Numbered from the stretch's first letter, positions 10,808 to 19,153 are shown. The stretch is 64,000 bases of DNA from Mycolicibacterium rhodesiae (GCF_002086695.1 NZ_MVIH01000001.1:434001-498000), one strand, 5' to 3'. The notes: generated by a model not told the origin, from the sequence alone. Numbers and translations are program-made.

Positions 10808-11071
10808 ATGTGCCGAAACATCACCGAGTTGCGTGGCCTGGAACCGGCGGCGACCGAGGAAGAGATCACGGCGGCGGCCCGTCAGTATGTGCGCAAGGTC
10901 AGCGGGATCACCCGGCCGTCTGATGCTGTTGCCGAAGTCTTCGAGATCGCGGTCGCCGAGGTCGCGGCCACCACGACCCGGCTGCTGGACGGGTTGCCCG
11001 CCCGGCGTCAGCCACCGAAAACCATTCCGCCGCTGCGGCGCCCCGAAGTGCGGGCGCGGCTTGCGACATGA
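10808..11071 (+). CDS. DUF2277 family protein
   Basis: An 87-residue protein that begins MCRNITELRGLEPAATEEEI, the hallmark N-terminus of DUF2277, followed by AARQYVRKVSGITRPSDAV and FEIAVAEVAATTTRLLDGL. The start at ATG 10808 is fixed by that conserved MCRNI; upstream codons in frame are not family-like. No biochemical role is known to me. Its TGA overlaps the ATG of the DUF1802 gene (ATGA), suggesting translational coupling. Confidence 0.9.
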   Translation: MCRNITELRGLEPAATEEEITAAARQYVRKVSGITRPSDAVAEVFEIAVAEVAATTTRLLDGLPARRQPPKTIPPLRRPEVRARLAT

Positions 11072-11613
11072 CCACTGCGCTCAAGGAGTGGAGCGCGGCG
11101 GTGCACGCACTGCTGGACGGCAGGCAGACCGTGCTGCTGCGTAAGGGCGGTATCCACGAGAAGCGGTTCGCTGTCGCGGCCGAGGAGTTCTTGCTGTTCC
11201 CCACCGTCGCGCACAGTCATGCCGAACGAGTACGCCCGGAACATCGGGACTTACTTGCCGGGGCGGAACCGGACAGTGCCGATGATCATGTGGTCATCAG
11301 GGCCGCCGCCAAAGTAGTTGCCGCCGTTGCTGTTTCCGAACCGCAGGGGCTGACCGACATCGAGGACCTGCACATCTGGACCGCCGAATCGGTGCAGGCC
11401 GACCGGCTGGACTTCCGGCCCCGTCACCAGTTGACCGTGCTGGTGGTCCAGGCCTTTCCGCTCGCCGAGGCGATCCGGTTGCCGCGGGAACCGCAGTACC
11501 GTGGCTGCACCAGCTGGGTGCAGCTACCCGCGACCGCCGCGGTCGGCGCCCCGGTGCACGACGCCGCCGCCCTCGCCGGAATCGCCGCCCGCGTTCGCGC
11601 TGCCGTCGCCTGA
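11068..11613 (+). CDS. DUF1802 family protein
   Basis: A 181-residue protein starting MTTALKEWSAAVHALLDGRQTVLLRKGGIHEKRF, typical of DUF1802 (ALKEW..., LLRKGGI). A second conserved part includes LTDIEDLHIWT and a basic stretch around DFRPRHQLTVLVVQAF. Function is unknown. It is translationally coupled to the DUF2277 gene. Its 3' 90 bp overlap the end of the convergent CocE-type hydrolase gene. Confidence 0.85.
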   Translation: MTTALKEWSAAVHALLDGRQTVLLRKGGIHEKRFAVAAEEFLLFPTVAHSHAERVRPEHRDLLAGAEPDSADDHVVIRAAAKVVAAVAVSEPQGLTDIEDLHIWTAESVQADRLDFRPRHQLTVLVVQAFPLAEAIRLPREPQYRGCTSWVQLPATAAVGAPVHDAAALAGIAARVRAAVA

Positions 11614-13302
11614 GGGCAGGTCCGCCGACGCGGGCAGGAGCAGCATGGACAACCCACCCGCCCCGTGGTGCACGGTGTGCTGCGAAGGGACCATCCGTGC
11701 TCCGGTGAGCACTGGTTCGCCGGTCCCGAGATTGCGGGCGTACCGCGGGTGCGAGCCGCCTGCGATGAGCACCCGGATCCGGGTTCCGGCGGCGAAGCGA
11801 TGCGCGACCGCGTCGAGTTCGACGCGAGTCGGCCCGGGTGTCCTGGCCGTGAGCCGCCGGTAGCCGTCGCTGACGTTGCGGGAGCGCCCGCGCGCGTCGA
11901 CCTCGCTGACGCGTACGAACACGTCGACGTGATCGATATCGGCGTGGTGGGCCAGTTCGATCACCGGCTCACCGAACACATACAGATCGGCGTCCAGCGG
12001 GCCGCTGGTAAAACTCAGCACATCGGCGCGCTCGGCGAGCGGTGCGTCATCGCGGTAGCCGCTCAGCTGTGACAGCAGGCGGCCGCCGACCGTCGGGGTC
12101 GGGTCAGCGGGGTCGTAACGGAACGTCGATGGGGCGGAGTCGGCCGGTGGAGCGGTGGCGGCGAGCCGCCCGCCCGGCTGCAGGTACATCACGCCTGTGC
12201 CGGTGGGCGGCGGCCAGTCCGGCAGCTCGATCCAGCCGTGATGGGCGACGTACACCCGCACCGGGCTGCGCCGGGCGCTGGCGGGAGCACCGGCCAGATG
12301 CGTACCGAGCCAGTCCAGCGTCTCGGCGGTGGCGGTGCCCCCCGCCTTCATCATCATGTCGGTGTGCGTCCACGGCCCGATCGTCATCGCGACGTCGACC
12401 CCACGCCCGCGCAGGTGGCGATACTGCGTGAGGGTCTGCTCCAAGAACAGGTCCTGCCAGCCGCTGAGCAACAGCACCGGCACCTCGCAGCGGTCGAGAG
12501 CGGCGGTCATCCGCATGGTGTCCCAGAACGGGTCGTCGGCGTCGGGATGGTCGATCCACGACTCGTACCACGGTGATGCGGACCCCAGCAGATCGCGACC
12601 GGCGGCCCCCAGCGGCAACCCCAGGGTGGCCTGTTCGAGCCGGCGCGCCGCACGGGTCTGGAAGGCCAGCCGGCGCAGGTTGGCTTGCTCCTGATGACCG
12701 ACCATGTCCGACCAGCCCAAGAAGTCGTTCAGCGAGAACGAGCCGGTGCCCCACGACGAGGCGTGGAAGTCGTGCGGGCCGACGGTGATCACCGCGGCGA
12801 CCAACTCCGGCGGCGGGTCCGACAGCAGCGCCCACTGGGTGAAGCCCAGGTAGGACAGCCCGATGGTGGCGAAGGTGCCGGTGAACCACGGCTGGTGGCG
12901 CAGCCAGGCCACGGTGTCGGCGGCGTCGTCGGCTTCGTGGACCATCGGCACGAACTCGCCGCCGGAGCCGAATGTGCCGCGAACACTCTGCAGCAGGACG
13001 TGATAGCCGCGGGCAGCGTAGAGCTGTGCGTAGGCCAGGGAGAACGGGAAGGCTCGGCCGTACGGGCAGCGGACCAGGATCGTGCCCAGCGGTGTGCTGG
13101 TGGGCGCGTAGTGGGTGGCGCGCAGGATCGCGCCGTCGCGCATCGGCACCTCGACGCCGCGATGCACGGCATAGTCCGTGGTCGGCGCCGTGATGCGAAG
13201 CGCGCGGGAAAGGGATCGGTCGACAATCTTCCGAACCCGACTGCTGCGCACGCGTTCAGAATATGTAGTGCGTAGCCGGCTTGTTCCAACGGTGGGCTTC
13301 AT
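11524..13302 (-). CDS. CocE/NonD family alpha/beta hydrolase (X-Pro dipeptidyl-peptidase S15 type)
   Basis: A 592-residue hydrolase of the CocE/NonD class. The S15 alpha/beta domain has VEVPMRDGAILRATHYAP, PYGRAFPFS, RGTFGSGGEF and the nucleophile elbow IGLSYLGF (Ser150); a C-terminal jelly-roll domain follows (QLSGYRDDAPLAERADVLSFTS, GTRIRVLIAGGSHPRYARN). It resembles M. tuberculosis Rv2800. The start ATG 13302 (MKPTVG) avoids overlap with the divergent pptH promoter; an earlier start cannot be excluded. The last ~28 residues (SGDGSANAGGDSGEGGG...) are antisense to the DUF1802 end and look like read-through. The substrate (ester or amide) is unknown. Confidence 0.85.
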   Translation of the reverse strand: MKPTVGTSRLRTTYSERVRSSRVRKIVDRSLSRALRITAPTTDYAVHRGVEVPMRDGAILRATHYAPTSTPLGTILVRCPYGRAFPFSLAYAQLYAARGYHVLLQSVRGTFGSGGEFVPMVHEADDAADTVAWLRHQPWFTGTFATIGLSYLGFTQWALLSDPPPELVAAVITVGPHDFHASSWGTGSFSLNDFLGWSDMVGHQEQANLRRLAFQTRAARRLEQATLGLPLGAAGRDLLGSASPWYESWIDHPDADDPFWDTMRMTAALDRCEVPVLLLSGWQDLFLEQTLTQYRHLRGRGVDVAMTIGPWTHTDMMMKAGGTATAETLDWLGTHLAGAPASARRSPVRVYVAHHGWIELPDWPPPTGTGVMYLQPGGRLAATAPPADSAPSTFRYDPADPTPTVGGRLLSQLSGYRDDAPLAERADVLSFTSGPLDADLYVFGEPVIELAHHADIDHVDVFVRVSEVDARGRSRNVSDGYRRLTARTPGPTRVELDAVAHRFAAGTRIRVLIAGGSHPRYARNLGTGEPVLTGARMVPSQHTVHHGAGGLSMLLLPASADLPSGDGSANAGGDSGEGGGVVHRGADRGGRG

Positions 13303-13335
13303 CACCCGGAACTGGGGCGGCGTGACGTGCGCAAG

Positions 13336-13341
13336 TAGGCT
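13336..13341 (+). promoter_or_regulatory. Leaderless-type -10 element for the pptH-pptT-truB operon
   Basis: TAGGCT lies eight bases before the GTG start of pptH. Mycobacterial -10 elements (TAnnnT) at this distance usually place the first transcribed base on the start codon, so a leaderless mRNA is predicted. Confidence 0.5.
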
Positions 13342-13349
13342 GGCGTGTT

Positions 13350-14285
13350 GTGGCACCCACGCTCTGGGCGATCAGTGACCTTCATACGGGTCACACCGGC
13401 AACAAGCCGGTCACCGAATCGCTATATCCCTCGACGCCGGACGACTGGCTGATCGTCGCCGGTGACGTCGCCGAGCGCACCGACGACATCCGCTGGGCGC
13501 TGGATCTGCTGCGCAGGCGCTTCGCCAAAGTGATCTGGGTGCCGGGCAACCACGAACTGTGGACCACCGGAAAGGACCCGGTCCAGGTGTTCGGCCGGGC
13601 CCGTTACGACTACCTGGTCAACATGTGCGACGAGATGGGCATCGTCACCCCCGAACATCCGTTTCCGGTGTGGACCGAGCAGGGTGGGCCGGCGACCATC
13701 GTGCCGATGTTCCTGCTCTACGACTACACATTTCTGCCTCCAGGCGCGACGACCAAGGCCGAGGGCCTGGCGATCGCCCGGGAACGCAATGTGGTGGCCA
13801 CCGACGAGTTCCTGCTGTCCAGTGAGCCCTACGCCACCCGCGACGTATGGTGCCGGGATCGGCTGCGCCACACCAAGGCTCGGCTTGACGAGCTCGACTG
13901 GATGACGCCAACGGTGTTGGTGAATCACTTCCCGTTGCGCCGCGAGCCCTGCGACGTGTTGTTCTTCCCGGAGTTCTCGCTGTGGTGCGGCACGACCGAG
14001 ACCGCCGACTGGCACACCCGCTACAACGCGGTCTGCTCGGTGTACGGCCACCTGCACATCCCGCGGACCACCTGGTACAACGACGTGCGCTTCGAGGAGG
14101 TGTCCGTCGGCTATCCGCGAGAGTGGCGGCGCCGCAAGCCTTATCGCTGGCTGCGCCAGATCTTGCCCGACCCGCAGTACGCGCCGGGCTACCTGAACGA
14201 TTTCGGCGGCCACTTCGTCATCACCGAGGAGATGAAGGAACAGTCGACGAAGCTCCGCGAGCGGCTGCGAAGCCGGCGCGAATGA
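13350..14285 (+). CDS. pptH: Phosphopantetheinyl hydrolase-type metallophosphoesterase (Rv2795c orthologue)
   Basis: A 311-residue calcineurin-like phosphoesterase. Metal-binding motifs are ISDLHTGH (residues 8-15), VAGDVAE, PGNHELW, LVNHFPL and YGHLHIP, in canonical order. The M. tuberculosis orthologue, PptH (Rv2795c), removes phosphopantetheine from acyl carrier proteins and so opposes the phosphopantetheinyl transferase PptT. That pairing is kept here: the ATG of pptT overlaps the pptH TGA. Start GTG 13350 is supported by the TAGGCT element eight bases upstream and by MAPTLWAISDLH matching family N-termini. Confidence 0.92.
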   Translation: MAPTLWAISDLHTGHTGNKPVTESLYPSTPDDWLIVAGDVAERTDDIRWALDLLRRRFAKVIWVPGNHELWTTGKDPVQVFGRARYDYLVNMCDEMGIVTPEHPFPVWTEQGGPATIVPMFLLYDYTFLPPGATTKAEGLAIARERNVVATDEFLLSSEPYATRDVWCRDRLRHTKARLDELDWMTPTVLVNHFPLRREPCDVLFFPEFSLWCGTTETADWHTRYNAVCSVYGHLHIPRTTWYNDVRFEEVSVGYPREWRRRKPYRWLRQILPDPQYAPGYLNDFGGHFVITEEMKEQSTKLRERLRSRRE

Positions 14286-14950
14286 GCGAGCTCATGCGGG
14301 CGGTGTTGCCCGACCGCGACGGTCTGGTGTTCGCTGAGACCTACGACGATCCGCCGGATTTGGCTCCGCTGCCCGAGGAAGAGCCGCTGATCGCGAAGTC
14401 GGTGGCCAAGCGGCGCAACGAATTCATCACCGTCCGCCATTGCGCGCGGGTGGCGTTGGGGCAGCTCGGGATCCCGCCGGCACCGATCCTCAAAGGGGAG
14501 AAAGGTGAGCCGTGCTGGCCCGACGGCGTGGTGGGCAGCCTGACGCACACCCAGGGCTATCGGGGCGCGGTGGTCGGGCGCACGACGGCGGTCCGCTCGG
14601 TCGGCATCGACGCCGAACCGCACGGCGTGCTGCCGGACGGGGTGCTCAACGCGGTCAGCCTTCCCGCCGAGCGATATGAGCTGGGTGCCCTTCCTGGTGG
14701 ACTACATTGGGATCGAATCTTGTTCTGCGCCAAGGAAGCAACCTACAAGGTGTGGTTCCCGCTGACCGAGCGCTGGCTGGGGTTCGAAGATGCCCACATC
14801 ACGTTCGGTGTCGATCCGTCCGGCGTCACCGGGACGTTCGTGTCGCGGATCCTGATCGACCCGGCCGCGCGCTCCGGCCCGCCGCTGACCGAGTTGGCCG
14901 GCCGGTGGTCGGTGGGCGGTGGCCTGGTGCTGACGGCGATCGTGTTGTGA
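14282..14950 (+). CDS. pptT: 4'-phosphopantetheinyl transferase PptT
   Basis: Transfers 4'-phosphopantetheine from CoA to ACP/PCP domains of fatty acid, mycolate, polyketide and siderophore synthases; essential in mycobacteria. The 222-residue protein is a Sfp-type PPTase: VGIDAEPHG (Asp110 and Glu112, Mg ligands) and [14 protein letters not shown] (Lys151-Glu152). The ATG at 14282 overlaps the pptH TGA, and the protein length matches M. tuberculosis PptT. The operon couples enzyme, counter-enzyme and truB. Confidence 0.96.
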   Translation: MSELMRAVLPDRDGLVFAETYDDPPDLAPLPEEEPLIAKSVAKRRNEFITVRHCARVALGQLGIPPAPILKGEKGEPCWPDGVVGSLTHTQGYRGAVVGRTTAVRSVGIDAEPHGVLPDGVLNAVSLPAERYELGALPGGLHWDRILFCAKEATYKVWFPLTERWLGFEDAHITFGVDPSGVTGTFVSRILIDPAARSGPPLTELAGRWSVGGGLVLTAIVL

Positions 14951-15840
14951 CGTCCGGCGCACCGGAGCCCGGGATCGTCGTCGTCGACAAGCCCGGTGGT
15001 ATGACCAGTCACGATGTGGTGGGCCGCTGTAGGCGGATCTTCGGAACCCGCAAGGTCGGTCATGCCGGCACCTTGGACCCGATGGCCACCGGCGTGCTGG
15101 TCATCGGGATCGAGCGGGCCACCAAGATCCTCGGGCTGCTGACCGCCACCTCGAAGTCCTATGCCGCAACCATCCGGCTGGGCCGGTCGACCACTACCGA
15201 TGACGCCGAAGGTGAAGTGCTGCACGATGTTTCCGCGGCCGATATCACCGACGAACAGATCCACGCCGGTATCGCGGACCTGCGCGGCGACATCTCGCAG
15301 CGGCCGTCCGCGGTCAGTGCGGTCAAGATCGGCGGCAAGCGGGCTTACCAACTGGTACGCGAGGGCCAGGACGTGCAGCTGGCCGAGCGCAGCGTGCGCA
15401 TCGATCGGTTCGACGTGTGCGAGGTCCGGCGCGATGGCGCGTTCGTGGACCTCGACGTCGCGGTGGACTGCTCGTCGGGTACCTACATCCGGGCACTGGC
15501 CCGCGACCTCGGTGATGCACTTGGTGTCGGTGGGCATCTGACGGCCTTGCGCCGCACCCGCGTTGGCGGTTACGGGCTCGACCACGCCCGGTCGCTGGAC
15601 GAACTAGCCGAACATCCGCGGCTGAGTTACTCGCTTGACGAGGCGTGCCTTCTGGCGTTCCCGCGCCGCGACATCACCGCTGCCGAGGCCGAGGACGCCA
15701 GCCACGGGCGGCCACTGAGCGCGGCGGGAATCGACGGGGTCTATGCCGCAACGGATCCCGAGCGCCGCGTCATCGCATTGCTGGAGGACAAGGGCAGTCG
15801 GACGAGATCAGTCGTGGTGATCCGGCCGGCCACGCTGTAG
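14947..15840 (+). CDS. truB: tRNA pseudouridine(55) synthase TruB
   Basis: Converts U55 to pseudouridine in the T-loop of tRNAs. The 297-residue protein has [17 protein letters not shown], then the catalytic motif [14 protein letters not shown] (Asp44), [16 protein letters not shown] and [15 protein letters not shown], with a C-terminal PUA-like domain. A GTG start in GTGA overlaps the pptT stop by 4 bp; this start gives the expected short N-terminus, whereas the longer frame lies inside pptT. It converges on the mntR/sirR gene. Confidence 0.97.
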   Translation: MTSGAPEPGIVVVDKPGGMTSHDVVGRCRRIFGTRKVGHAGTLDPMATGVLVIGIERATKILGLLTATSKSYAATIRLGRSTTTDDAEGEVLHDVSAADITDEQIHAGIADLRGDISQRPSAVSAVKIGGKRAYQLVREGQDVQLAERSVRIDRFDVCEVRRDGAFVDLDVAVDCSSGTYIRALARDLGDALGVGGHLTALRRTRVGGYGLDHARSLDELAEHPRLSYSLDEACLLAFPRRDITAAEAEDASHGRPLSAAGIDGVYAATDPERRVIALLEDKGSRTRSVVVIRPATL

Positions 15841-15855
15841 TCGCCGGCGCGGGAA

Positions 15856-16560
15856 CTAGCCGACGACCCAAATGGCCTGTGCGGCAGGACTTCCCAGATC
15901 CACAGTGTTGGCCGCGCCGTCCGGTGCTTCCACCGATACCGAGATGACACCGGCGAAGTCGCGCCGCGCGAGCACCCGAAGCCGCGAGTCCAGGCTGATG
16001 CCGACCGTGTCGAAATAGCGCAGCATCTCCGGGTCGGCATCGGAAATCCGTGCCACGGTGCCGAGTTCGCCATCGACGCATGCGGACAGCTGCCGGGCAG
16101 GCGGAGTGGGGACCCGGCCGTCGGCGGTCGGGATGGGGTCACCGTGCGGGTCGCGAACGGGATGACCCAGTTTGGCGTCGATGCGGTCGAGCATCATGTC
16201 GCTGACGGCGTGCTCGAGAATCTCAGCCTCGTCGTGCACCTCGTCCCAGCTGTAGCCGAGCTCGCGCATCAGGAACGTCTCCAACAGCCGGTGTCGCCGG
16301 ACCACCGCCAGCGCCGCGAGCCGTCCGCGTTCGGTCAGCGTGACCGCTCCGTACTTCTCGTGGTCCACCAGGCCCTGGTCGGCGAGCCGGCGGATCGATT
16401 CCGAGGCGGTGCTGGCCGACACCCCGATGCGCTCGGCGAGCAGCTTGGTACTGACCTTGTCGAGCGACCACTCCTGGGCCGACCAGATCGTCTTGAGGTA
16501 GTCCTGGGCGACCGTTGTCAGGTCGTGTACCCCGGGGTTGGGGTTGTCGTCAGGACTCAC
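15856..16560 (-). CDS. mntR: DtxR-family manganese-responsive repressor (MntR/SirR)
   Basis: A 234-residue metalloregulator very similar to M. tuberculosis Rv2788 (sirR, now known as MntR). The N-terminal winged helix contains AERIGVSASTASESIRRLADQGLVDHEKYGAVTLTERG; the metal-binding/dimerisation helices contain RRHRLLETFL, DEVHDEAEILEHAVSD and HPVRDPHGDPIP; the C-terminal SH3-like FeoA domain contains GTVARISDADPEMLRYFD. GTG 16560 is preferred over an in-frame TTG at 16578 because TAAACT sits exactly seven bases upstream of the GTG. By family knowledge it represses Mn importers when Mn is sufficient. Confidence 0.93.
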   Translation of the reverse strand: MSPDDNPNPGVHDLTTVAQDYLKTIWSAQEWSLDKVSTKLLAERIGVSASTASESIRRLADQGLVDHEKYGAVTLTERGRLAALAVVRRHRLLETFLMRELGYSWDEVHDEAEILEHAVSDMMLDRIDAKLGHPVRDPHGDPIPTADGRVPTPPARQLSACVDGELGTVARISDADPEMLRYFDTVGISLDSRLRVLARRDFAGVISVSVEAPDGAANTVDLGSPAAQAIWVVG

Positions 16561-16582
16561 ATCCAAAAGTTTAGGCAATCAT
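16561..16582 (-). promoter_or_regulatory. mntR promoter (-10 TAAACT) with a GATTGCCTAAA half-site
   Basis: On the minus strand TAAACT (16573-16568) lies seven bases before the GTG start, predicting a leaderless transcript. It overlaps GATTGCCTAAA, which resembles one arm of DtxR/MntR-type operators, although no clear second arm is visible. Autoregulation is an inference. Confidence 0.4.
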
Positions 16583-16627
16583 CACCTGATCTGGGGATCT
16601 GGCGTGTCCGGACGGCTCGGCGCGCCG

Positions 16628-16633
16628 TAGGCT
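16628..16633 (+). promoter_or_regulatory. Leaderless-type -10 element for ribF
   Basis: TAGGCT lies seven bases before the GTG start of ribF, so transcription is predicted to begin at the start codon. Confidence 0.5.
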
Positions 16634-16640
16634 TGCCGTC

Positions 16641-17618
16641 GTGGAACGGTGGCGCGGACAGGACGAGATCCCCTCGGACTGGGGCCGATGCGTGGTGACC
16701 ATCGGCGTCTTCGACGGTGTGCACCGCGGGCACGCGGAGCTGATCGGCCGAGCGGTCAAGGCCGGCCGGTCGCGCGGGGTCCCGACGGTGTTGATGACGT
16801 TCGACCCGCACCCCATGGAAGTGGTCTTCCCGGGGAGCCATCCGGCACAGCTGACCACGTTGACCCGGCGCGCCGAACTGGCCGAGGAATTGGGCATCGA
16901 CGTCTTCCTGGTGGTGCCGTTCACGACCGATTTCATGAAGCTCACCCCGGAGCGCTACATCCACGAACTGCTGGTGGAGCGGTTGCACGTCGTCGAGGTG
17001 ATCGTCGGCGAGAACTTCACCTTCGGCAAGAAGGCGGCCGGCAACGTCGGCACCTTGCGCAAGGCAGGTGAACGCTTCGGCTTCGCCGTCGAGAGCTTGT
17101 CGCTGGTCGCTGAACACCACCAGAGCGAAACCGTCACGTTCTCATCGACTTACATCCGGTCCTGCGTCGACGCCGGCGACGTGGTGACGGCCGCCGAGGC
17201 GCTGGGCCGCCCGCATCGCGTCGAGGGCGTGGTGGTGCGCGGCGACGGCCGTGGCCGGGTGCTGGGCTTCCCGACCGCGAACGTCGCGCCGCCGATGTAC
17301 TCCGCGATTCCCGCCGACGGGGTGTATGCGGCGTGGTTCACCGTGCTGGGCCACGGCCCGGTGACCGGTTCGGTGATTCCGGGGGAGCGGTATCAGGCCG
17401 CGGTGTCGGTGGGCACCAACCCGACGTTCTCCGGGCGCACCCGCACCGTGGAGGCGTTTGTCCTCGACACCGCCGCCGACCTCTACGGCCAGCATGTTGC
17501 GGTCGACTTCGTCGCCCGACTGCGTGGGCAGCTGAAATTCGATTCGGTGGATGACCTCATCCAGGCGATGGGCAAGGACACCGAGAAAGCTCGGGCGATC
17601 CTGTCCGCGCAGGACTGA
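16641..17618 (+). CDS. ribF: Bifunctional riboflavin kinase / FAD synthetase
   Basis: Makes FMN from riboflavin and FAD from FMN. The 325-residue protein has the N-terminal FMN adenylyltransferase domain with TIGVFDGVHRGHAELI (HxGH-type motif, residues 20-35), TFDPHPMEV and STYIR, and the C-terminal riboflavin kinase domain with GRVLGFPTANV, DGVYAAW and VSVGTNPTF. Length and start (MERWRGQDEIP) match M. tuberculosis RibF (Rv2786c). It diverges from mntR. Confidence 0.97.
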   Translation: MERWRGQDEIPSDWGRCVVTIGVFDGVHRGHAELIGRAVKAGRSRGVPTVLMTFDPHPMEVVFPGSHPAQLTTLTRRAELAEELGIDVFLVVPFTTDFMKLTPERYIHELLVERLHVVEVIVGENFTFGKKAAGNVGTLRKAGERFGFAVESLSLVAEHHQSETVTFSSTYIRSCVDAGDVVTAAEALGRPHRVEGVVVRGDGRGRVLGFPTANVAPPMYSAIPADGVYAAWFTVLGHGPVTGSVIPGERYQAAVSVGTNPTFSGRTRTVEAFVLDTAADLYGQHVAVDFVARLRGQLKFDSVDDLIQAMGKDTEKARAILSAQD

Positions 17619-17624
17619 CCGCCT

Positions 17625-18110
17625 TCAAGACGCCAGCAGCTCGTCGATCTGGTTGATCGCCGACGTGGAGCCCTCGACCACACCCATGTCGAGTACCTGC
17701 TGCAGCCCTTCGGCGGAGGCGAATGTGCTGACGTAGACCGCGCGCGTGCCGCCGTCGTGTTCGGTGAAGGTGTAGACGTTCTCCGAGACCGGCATATCGG
17801 GGTTCGGGTTCAGGTCCGCGTCGGCGAACCCGTCCCGGAATGCGAAGCTCGTCGGCTCGTCGACGCTGGTGATGTCCCAGTACCCGGCGTATTTCTCACC
17901 GTCCGGGCCGGTCATGAAGTAGGTGACCCGGCTGCCGGGGGTGAGGCTGTGGTCGACGAAGGTCGCCGGATGCGACGGCGGCCCCCATACCTTCTCCAGC
18001 TGACGAGGGTCGGCGTAGATCTGCCAGACCCGCTGCACCGGTGCCGCGAAGTCAGCGGTGATGGTCAGCGTCAGGTTCTCCGGATCATGCTTCACGTCGG
18101 TGACAGGCAT
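17625..18110 (-). CDS. SRPBCC/AHSA1-type protein, partner of the ArsR gene
   Basis: A 161-residue START/Bet v 1-like fold protein: FAAPVQRVWQIYADPRQLEKVWGPPSHPATF at the N-terminus and GGTRAVYVSTFASAEGLQQVLDMG at the C-terminus are typical of activator-of-Hsp90-ATPase homologue 1-like proteins. The gene follows the ArsR gene by three bases, a widespread ArsR-SRPBCC pairing. A small hydrophobic ligand is likely, but its identity is unknown. Confidence 0.88.
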   Translation of the reverse strand: MPVTDVKHDPENLTLTITADFAAPVQRVWQIYADPRQLEKVWGPPSHPATFVDHSLTPGSRVTYFMTGPDGEKYAGYWDITSVDEPTSFAFRDGFADADLNPNPDMPVSENVYTFTEHDGGTRAVYVSTFASAEGLQQVLDMGVVEGSTSAINQIDELLAS

Positions 18111-18113
18111 CAG

Positions 18114-18452
18114 CTAGTCCTCCTTCTTCTCGGATGCGATGAGGTCGTCGATACGGCCGACGCGGCCGCGCCAGACCTCTTCCAGTTCGGTGAGCATCGC
18201 CGCCACGGACCGCACTGCGGTGACGTCACCGCTGGCCAACTGCTCGCGGCCGTGGCGTCGCTTGGTGAGCAGGCCGGCCTTCTCCAGGACGGCGACGTGT
18301 TTTTGCACTGCGGCGAAGCTCATGTCGTACTTCAGCGCGAGCGCGGACACCGAATGCTCACCGGCCAGTGCCCGGCGCATGATGTCGCGACGGGTCCGGT
18401 CGGCGAGAGCGTGGAACAGGGCGTCCGCACGGTCTTCGGCAGCTACGGTCAC
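18114..18452 (-). CDS. ArsR-family repressor (autoregulated, SRPBCC-linked)
   Basis: A 112-residue winged-helix regulator: ADALFHALADRTRRDIMRRAL, then the HTH SVSALALKYDMSFAAVQKHVAVLEKAGLL and the wing TKRRHGREQL. No clear Cys/His metal site is present, so it is likely not a metal sensor. GTG 18452 is chosen over an in-frame TTG at 18467 because the TTG lies inside a perfect 28-bp palindrome. On the minus strand that palindrome contains TATGTT six bases before the GTG, consistent with a leaderless, self-repressed transcript. Confidence 0.88.
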   Translation of the reverse strand: MTVAAEDRADALFHALADRTRRDIMRRALAGEHSVSALALKYDMSFAAVQKHVAVLEKAGLLTKRRHGREQLASGDVTAVRSVAAMLTELEEVWRGRVGRIDDLIASEKKED

Positions 18453-18457
18453 CGATC

Positions 18458-18485
18458 CAACATACAACCAAATGGTTGTATGTTG
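18458..18485. promoter_or_regulatory. Perfect 28-bp palindromic operator of the ArsR-SRPBCC operon
   Basis: CAACATACAACCA (18458-18470) and TGGTTGTATGTTG (18473-18485) are exact inverted repeats of 13 bp around a 2-bp centre. The AACCAAATGGTT core is like that of ArsR-type sites. The minus-strand -10 candidate TATGTT (18464-18459) is inside one arm, so repressor binding would block the promoter directly. Confidence 0.8.
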
Positions 18486-18617
18486 TCAAGGGGTGGGCCC
18501 TCGGCGATTTCGATTCACGACGTGTGCGCTGGTAAAGTCGTCGTTCTGGCGTGAGCTGCAGTCCGCGGCGGCCCACGTATTCGATTCCTCGCGGCACCGA
18601 TTGATGGAGATGTTTTC

Positions 18618-18887
18618 GTGGCGCTTACCGCCGAGCAGAAGAAGGAAATCCTGGGCCAGTACGGTCTGCACGAGACCGACACCGGTTCGCCGGAAGCCCA
18701 GGTGGCGCTGCTGACCAAGCGCATCGTCGATCTCACCGAGCACCTCAAGCAGCACAAGCACGACCACCACTCGCGGCGCGGTCTGCTGTTGCTGGTCGGC
18801 CGCCGTCGCCGGCTGCTCAAGTACGTCGCCGACCTGGACGTCGCGCGCTACCGCTCACTGATCGAGCGGCTCGGTCTGCGCCGCTGA
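18618..18887 (+). CDS. rpsO: 30S ribosomal protein S15
   Basis: An 89-residue S15 protein that binds the central domain of 16S rRNA early in 30S assembly. Conserved segments: [34 protein letters not shown] and [10 protein letters not shown]. The GTG start follows GGAGA. As in most bacteria it sits directly upstream of the polynucleotide phosphorylase gene. Confidence 0.98.
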   Translation: MALTAEQKKEILGQYGLHETDTGSPEAQVALLTKRIVDLTEHLKQHKHDHHSRRGLLLLVGRRRRLLKYVADLDVARYRSLIERLGLRR

Positions 18888-18922
18888 GGCGCACGACCCG
18901 CCGTGTAACATAGGGGCGTTGC

Positions 18923-18939
18923 GAGCCGGATTGCGGCTC
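18923..18939 (+). terminator. Small stem-loop after rpsO
   Basis: GAGCCG and CGGCTC form a perfect 6-bp stem around GATTG, 35 bases after the rpsO stop. No T-run follows. It could be a weak terminator or a 3'-end processing/stability element of rpsO mRNA. Confidence 0.4.
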
Positions 18940-19030
18940 GAACAACGGGTGCGGTGCATGCAGATCCGCGTGTCCCGTTCCTGCGTGTCACAGCGAAGCT
19001 TCCCTGATCGGGCGGTCTTCGGTAGTGGCT

Positions 19031-19063
19031 GCCGGGCCCCAAATGATTTGGGGAGCGCCCGGC
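19031..19063 (+). promoter_or_regulatory. Strong stem-loop in the rpsO-gpsI intergenic leader
   Basis: The outer arms GCCGGG/CCCGGC and inner arms CCCCAA/TTGGGG (loop ATGAT, small AGCG bulge on the 3' side) form a long hairpin about 90 bases upstream of gpsI. In E. coli and Streptomyces the rpsO-pnp interval carries hairpins cut by RNase III, and PNPase autoregulates through them. The same role is inferred here. Confidence 0.5.
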
Positions 19064-19153
19064 CGCTTCGATCGACGGCCGTAGCCGACTGGATGCACCT
19101 GTGATGGCGCGAAACAGCTGAACAGTGAATTCAGAAAGGCTGAACGGGCATCC

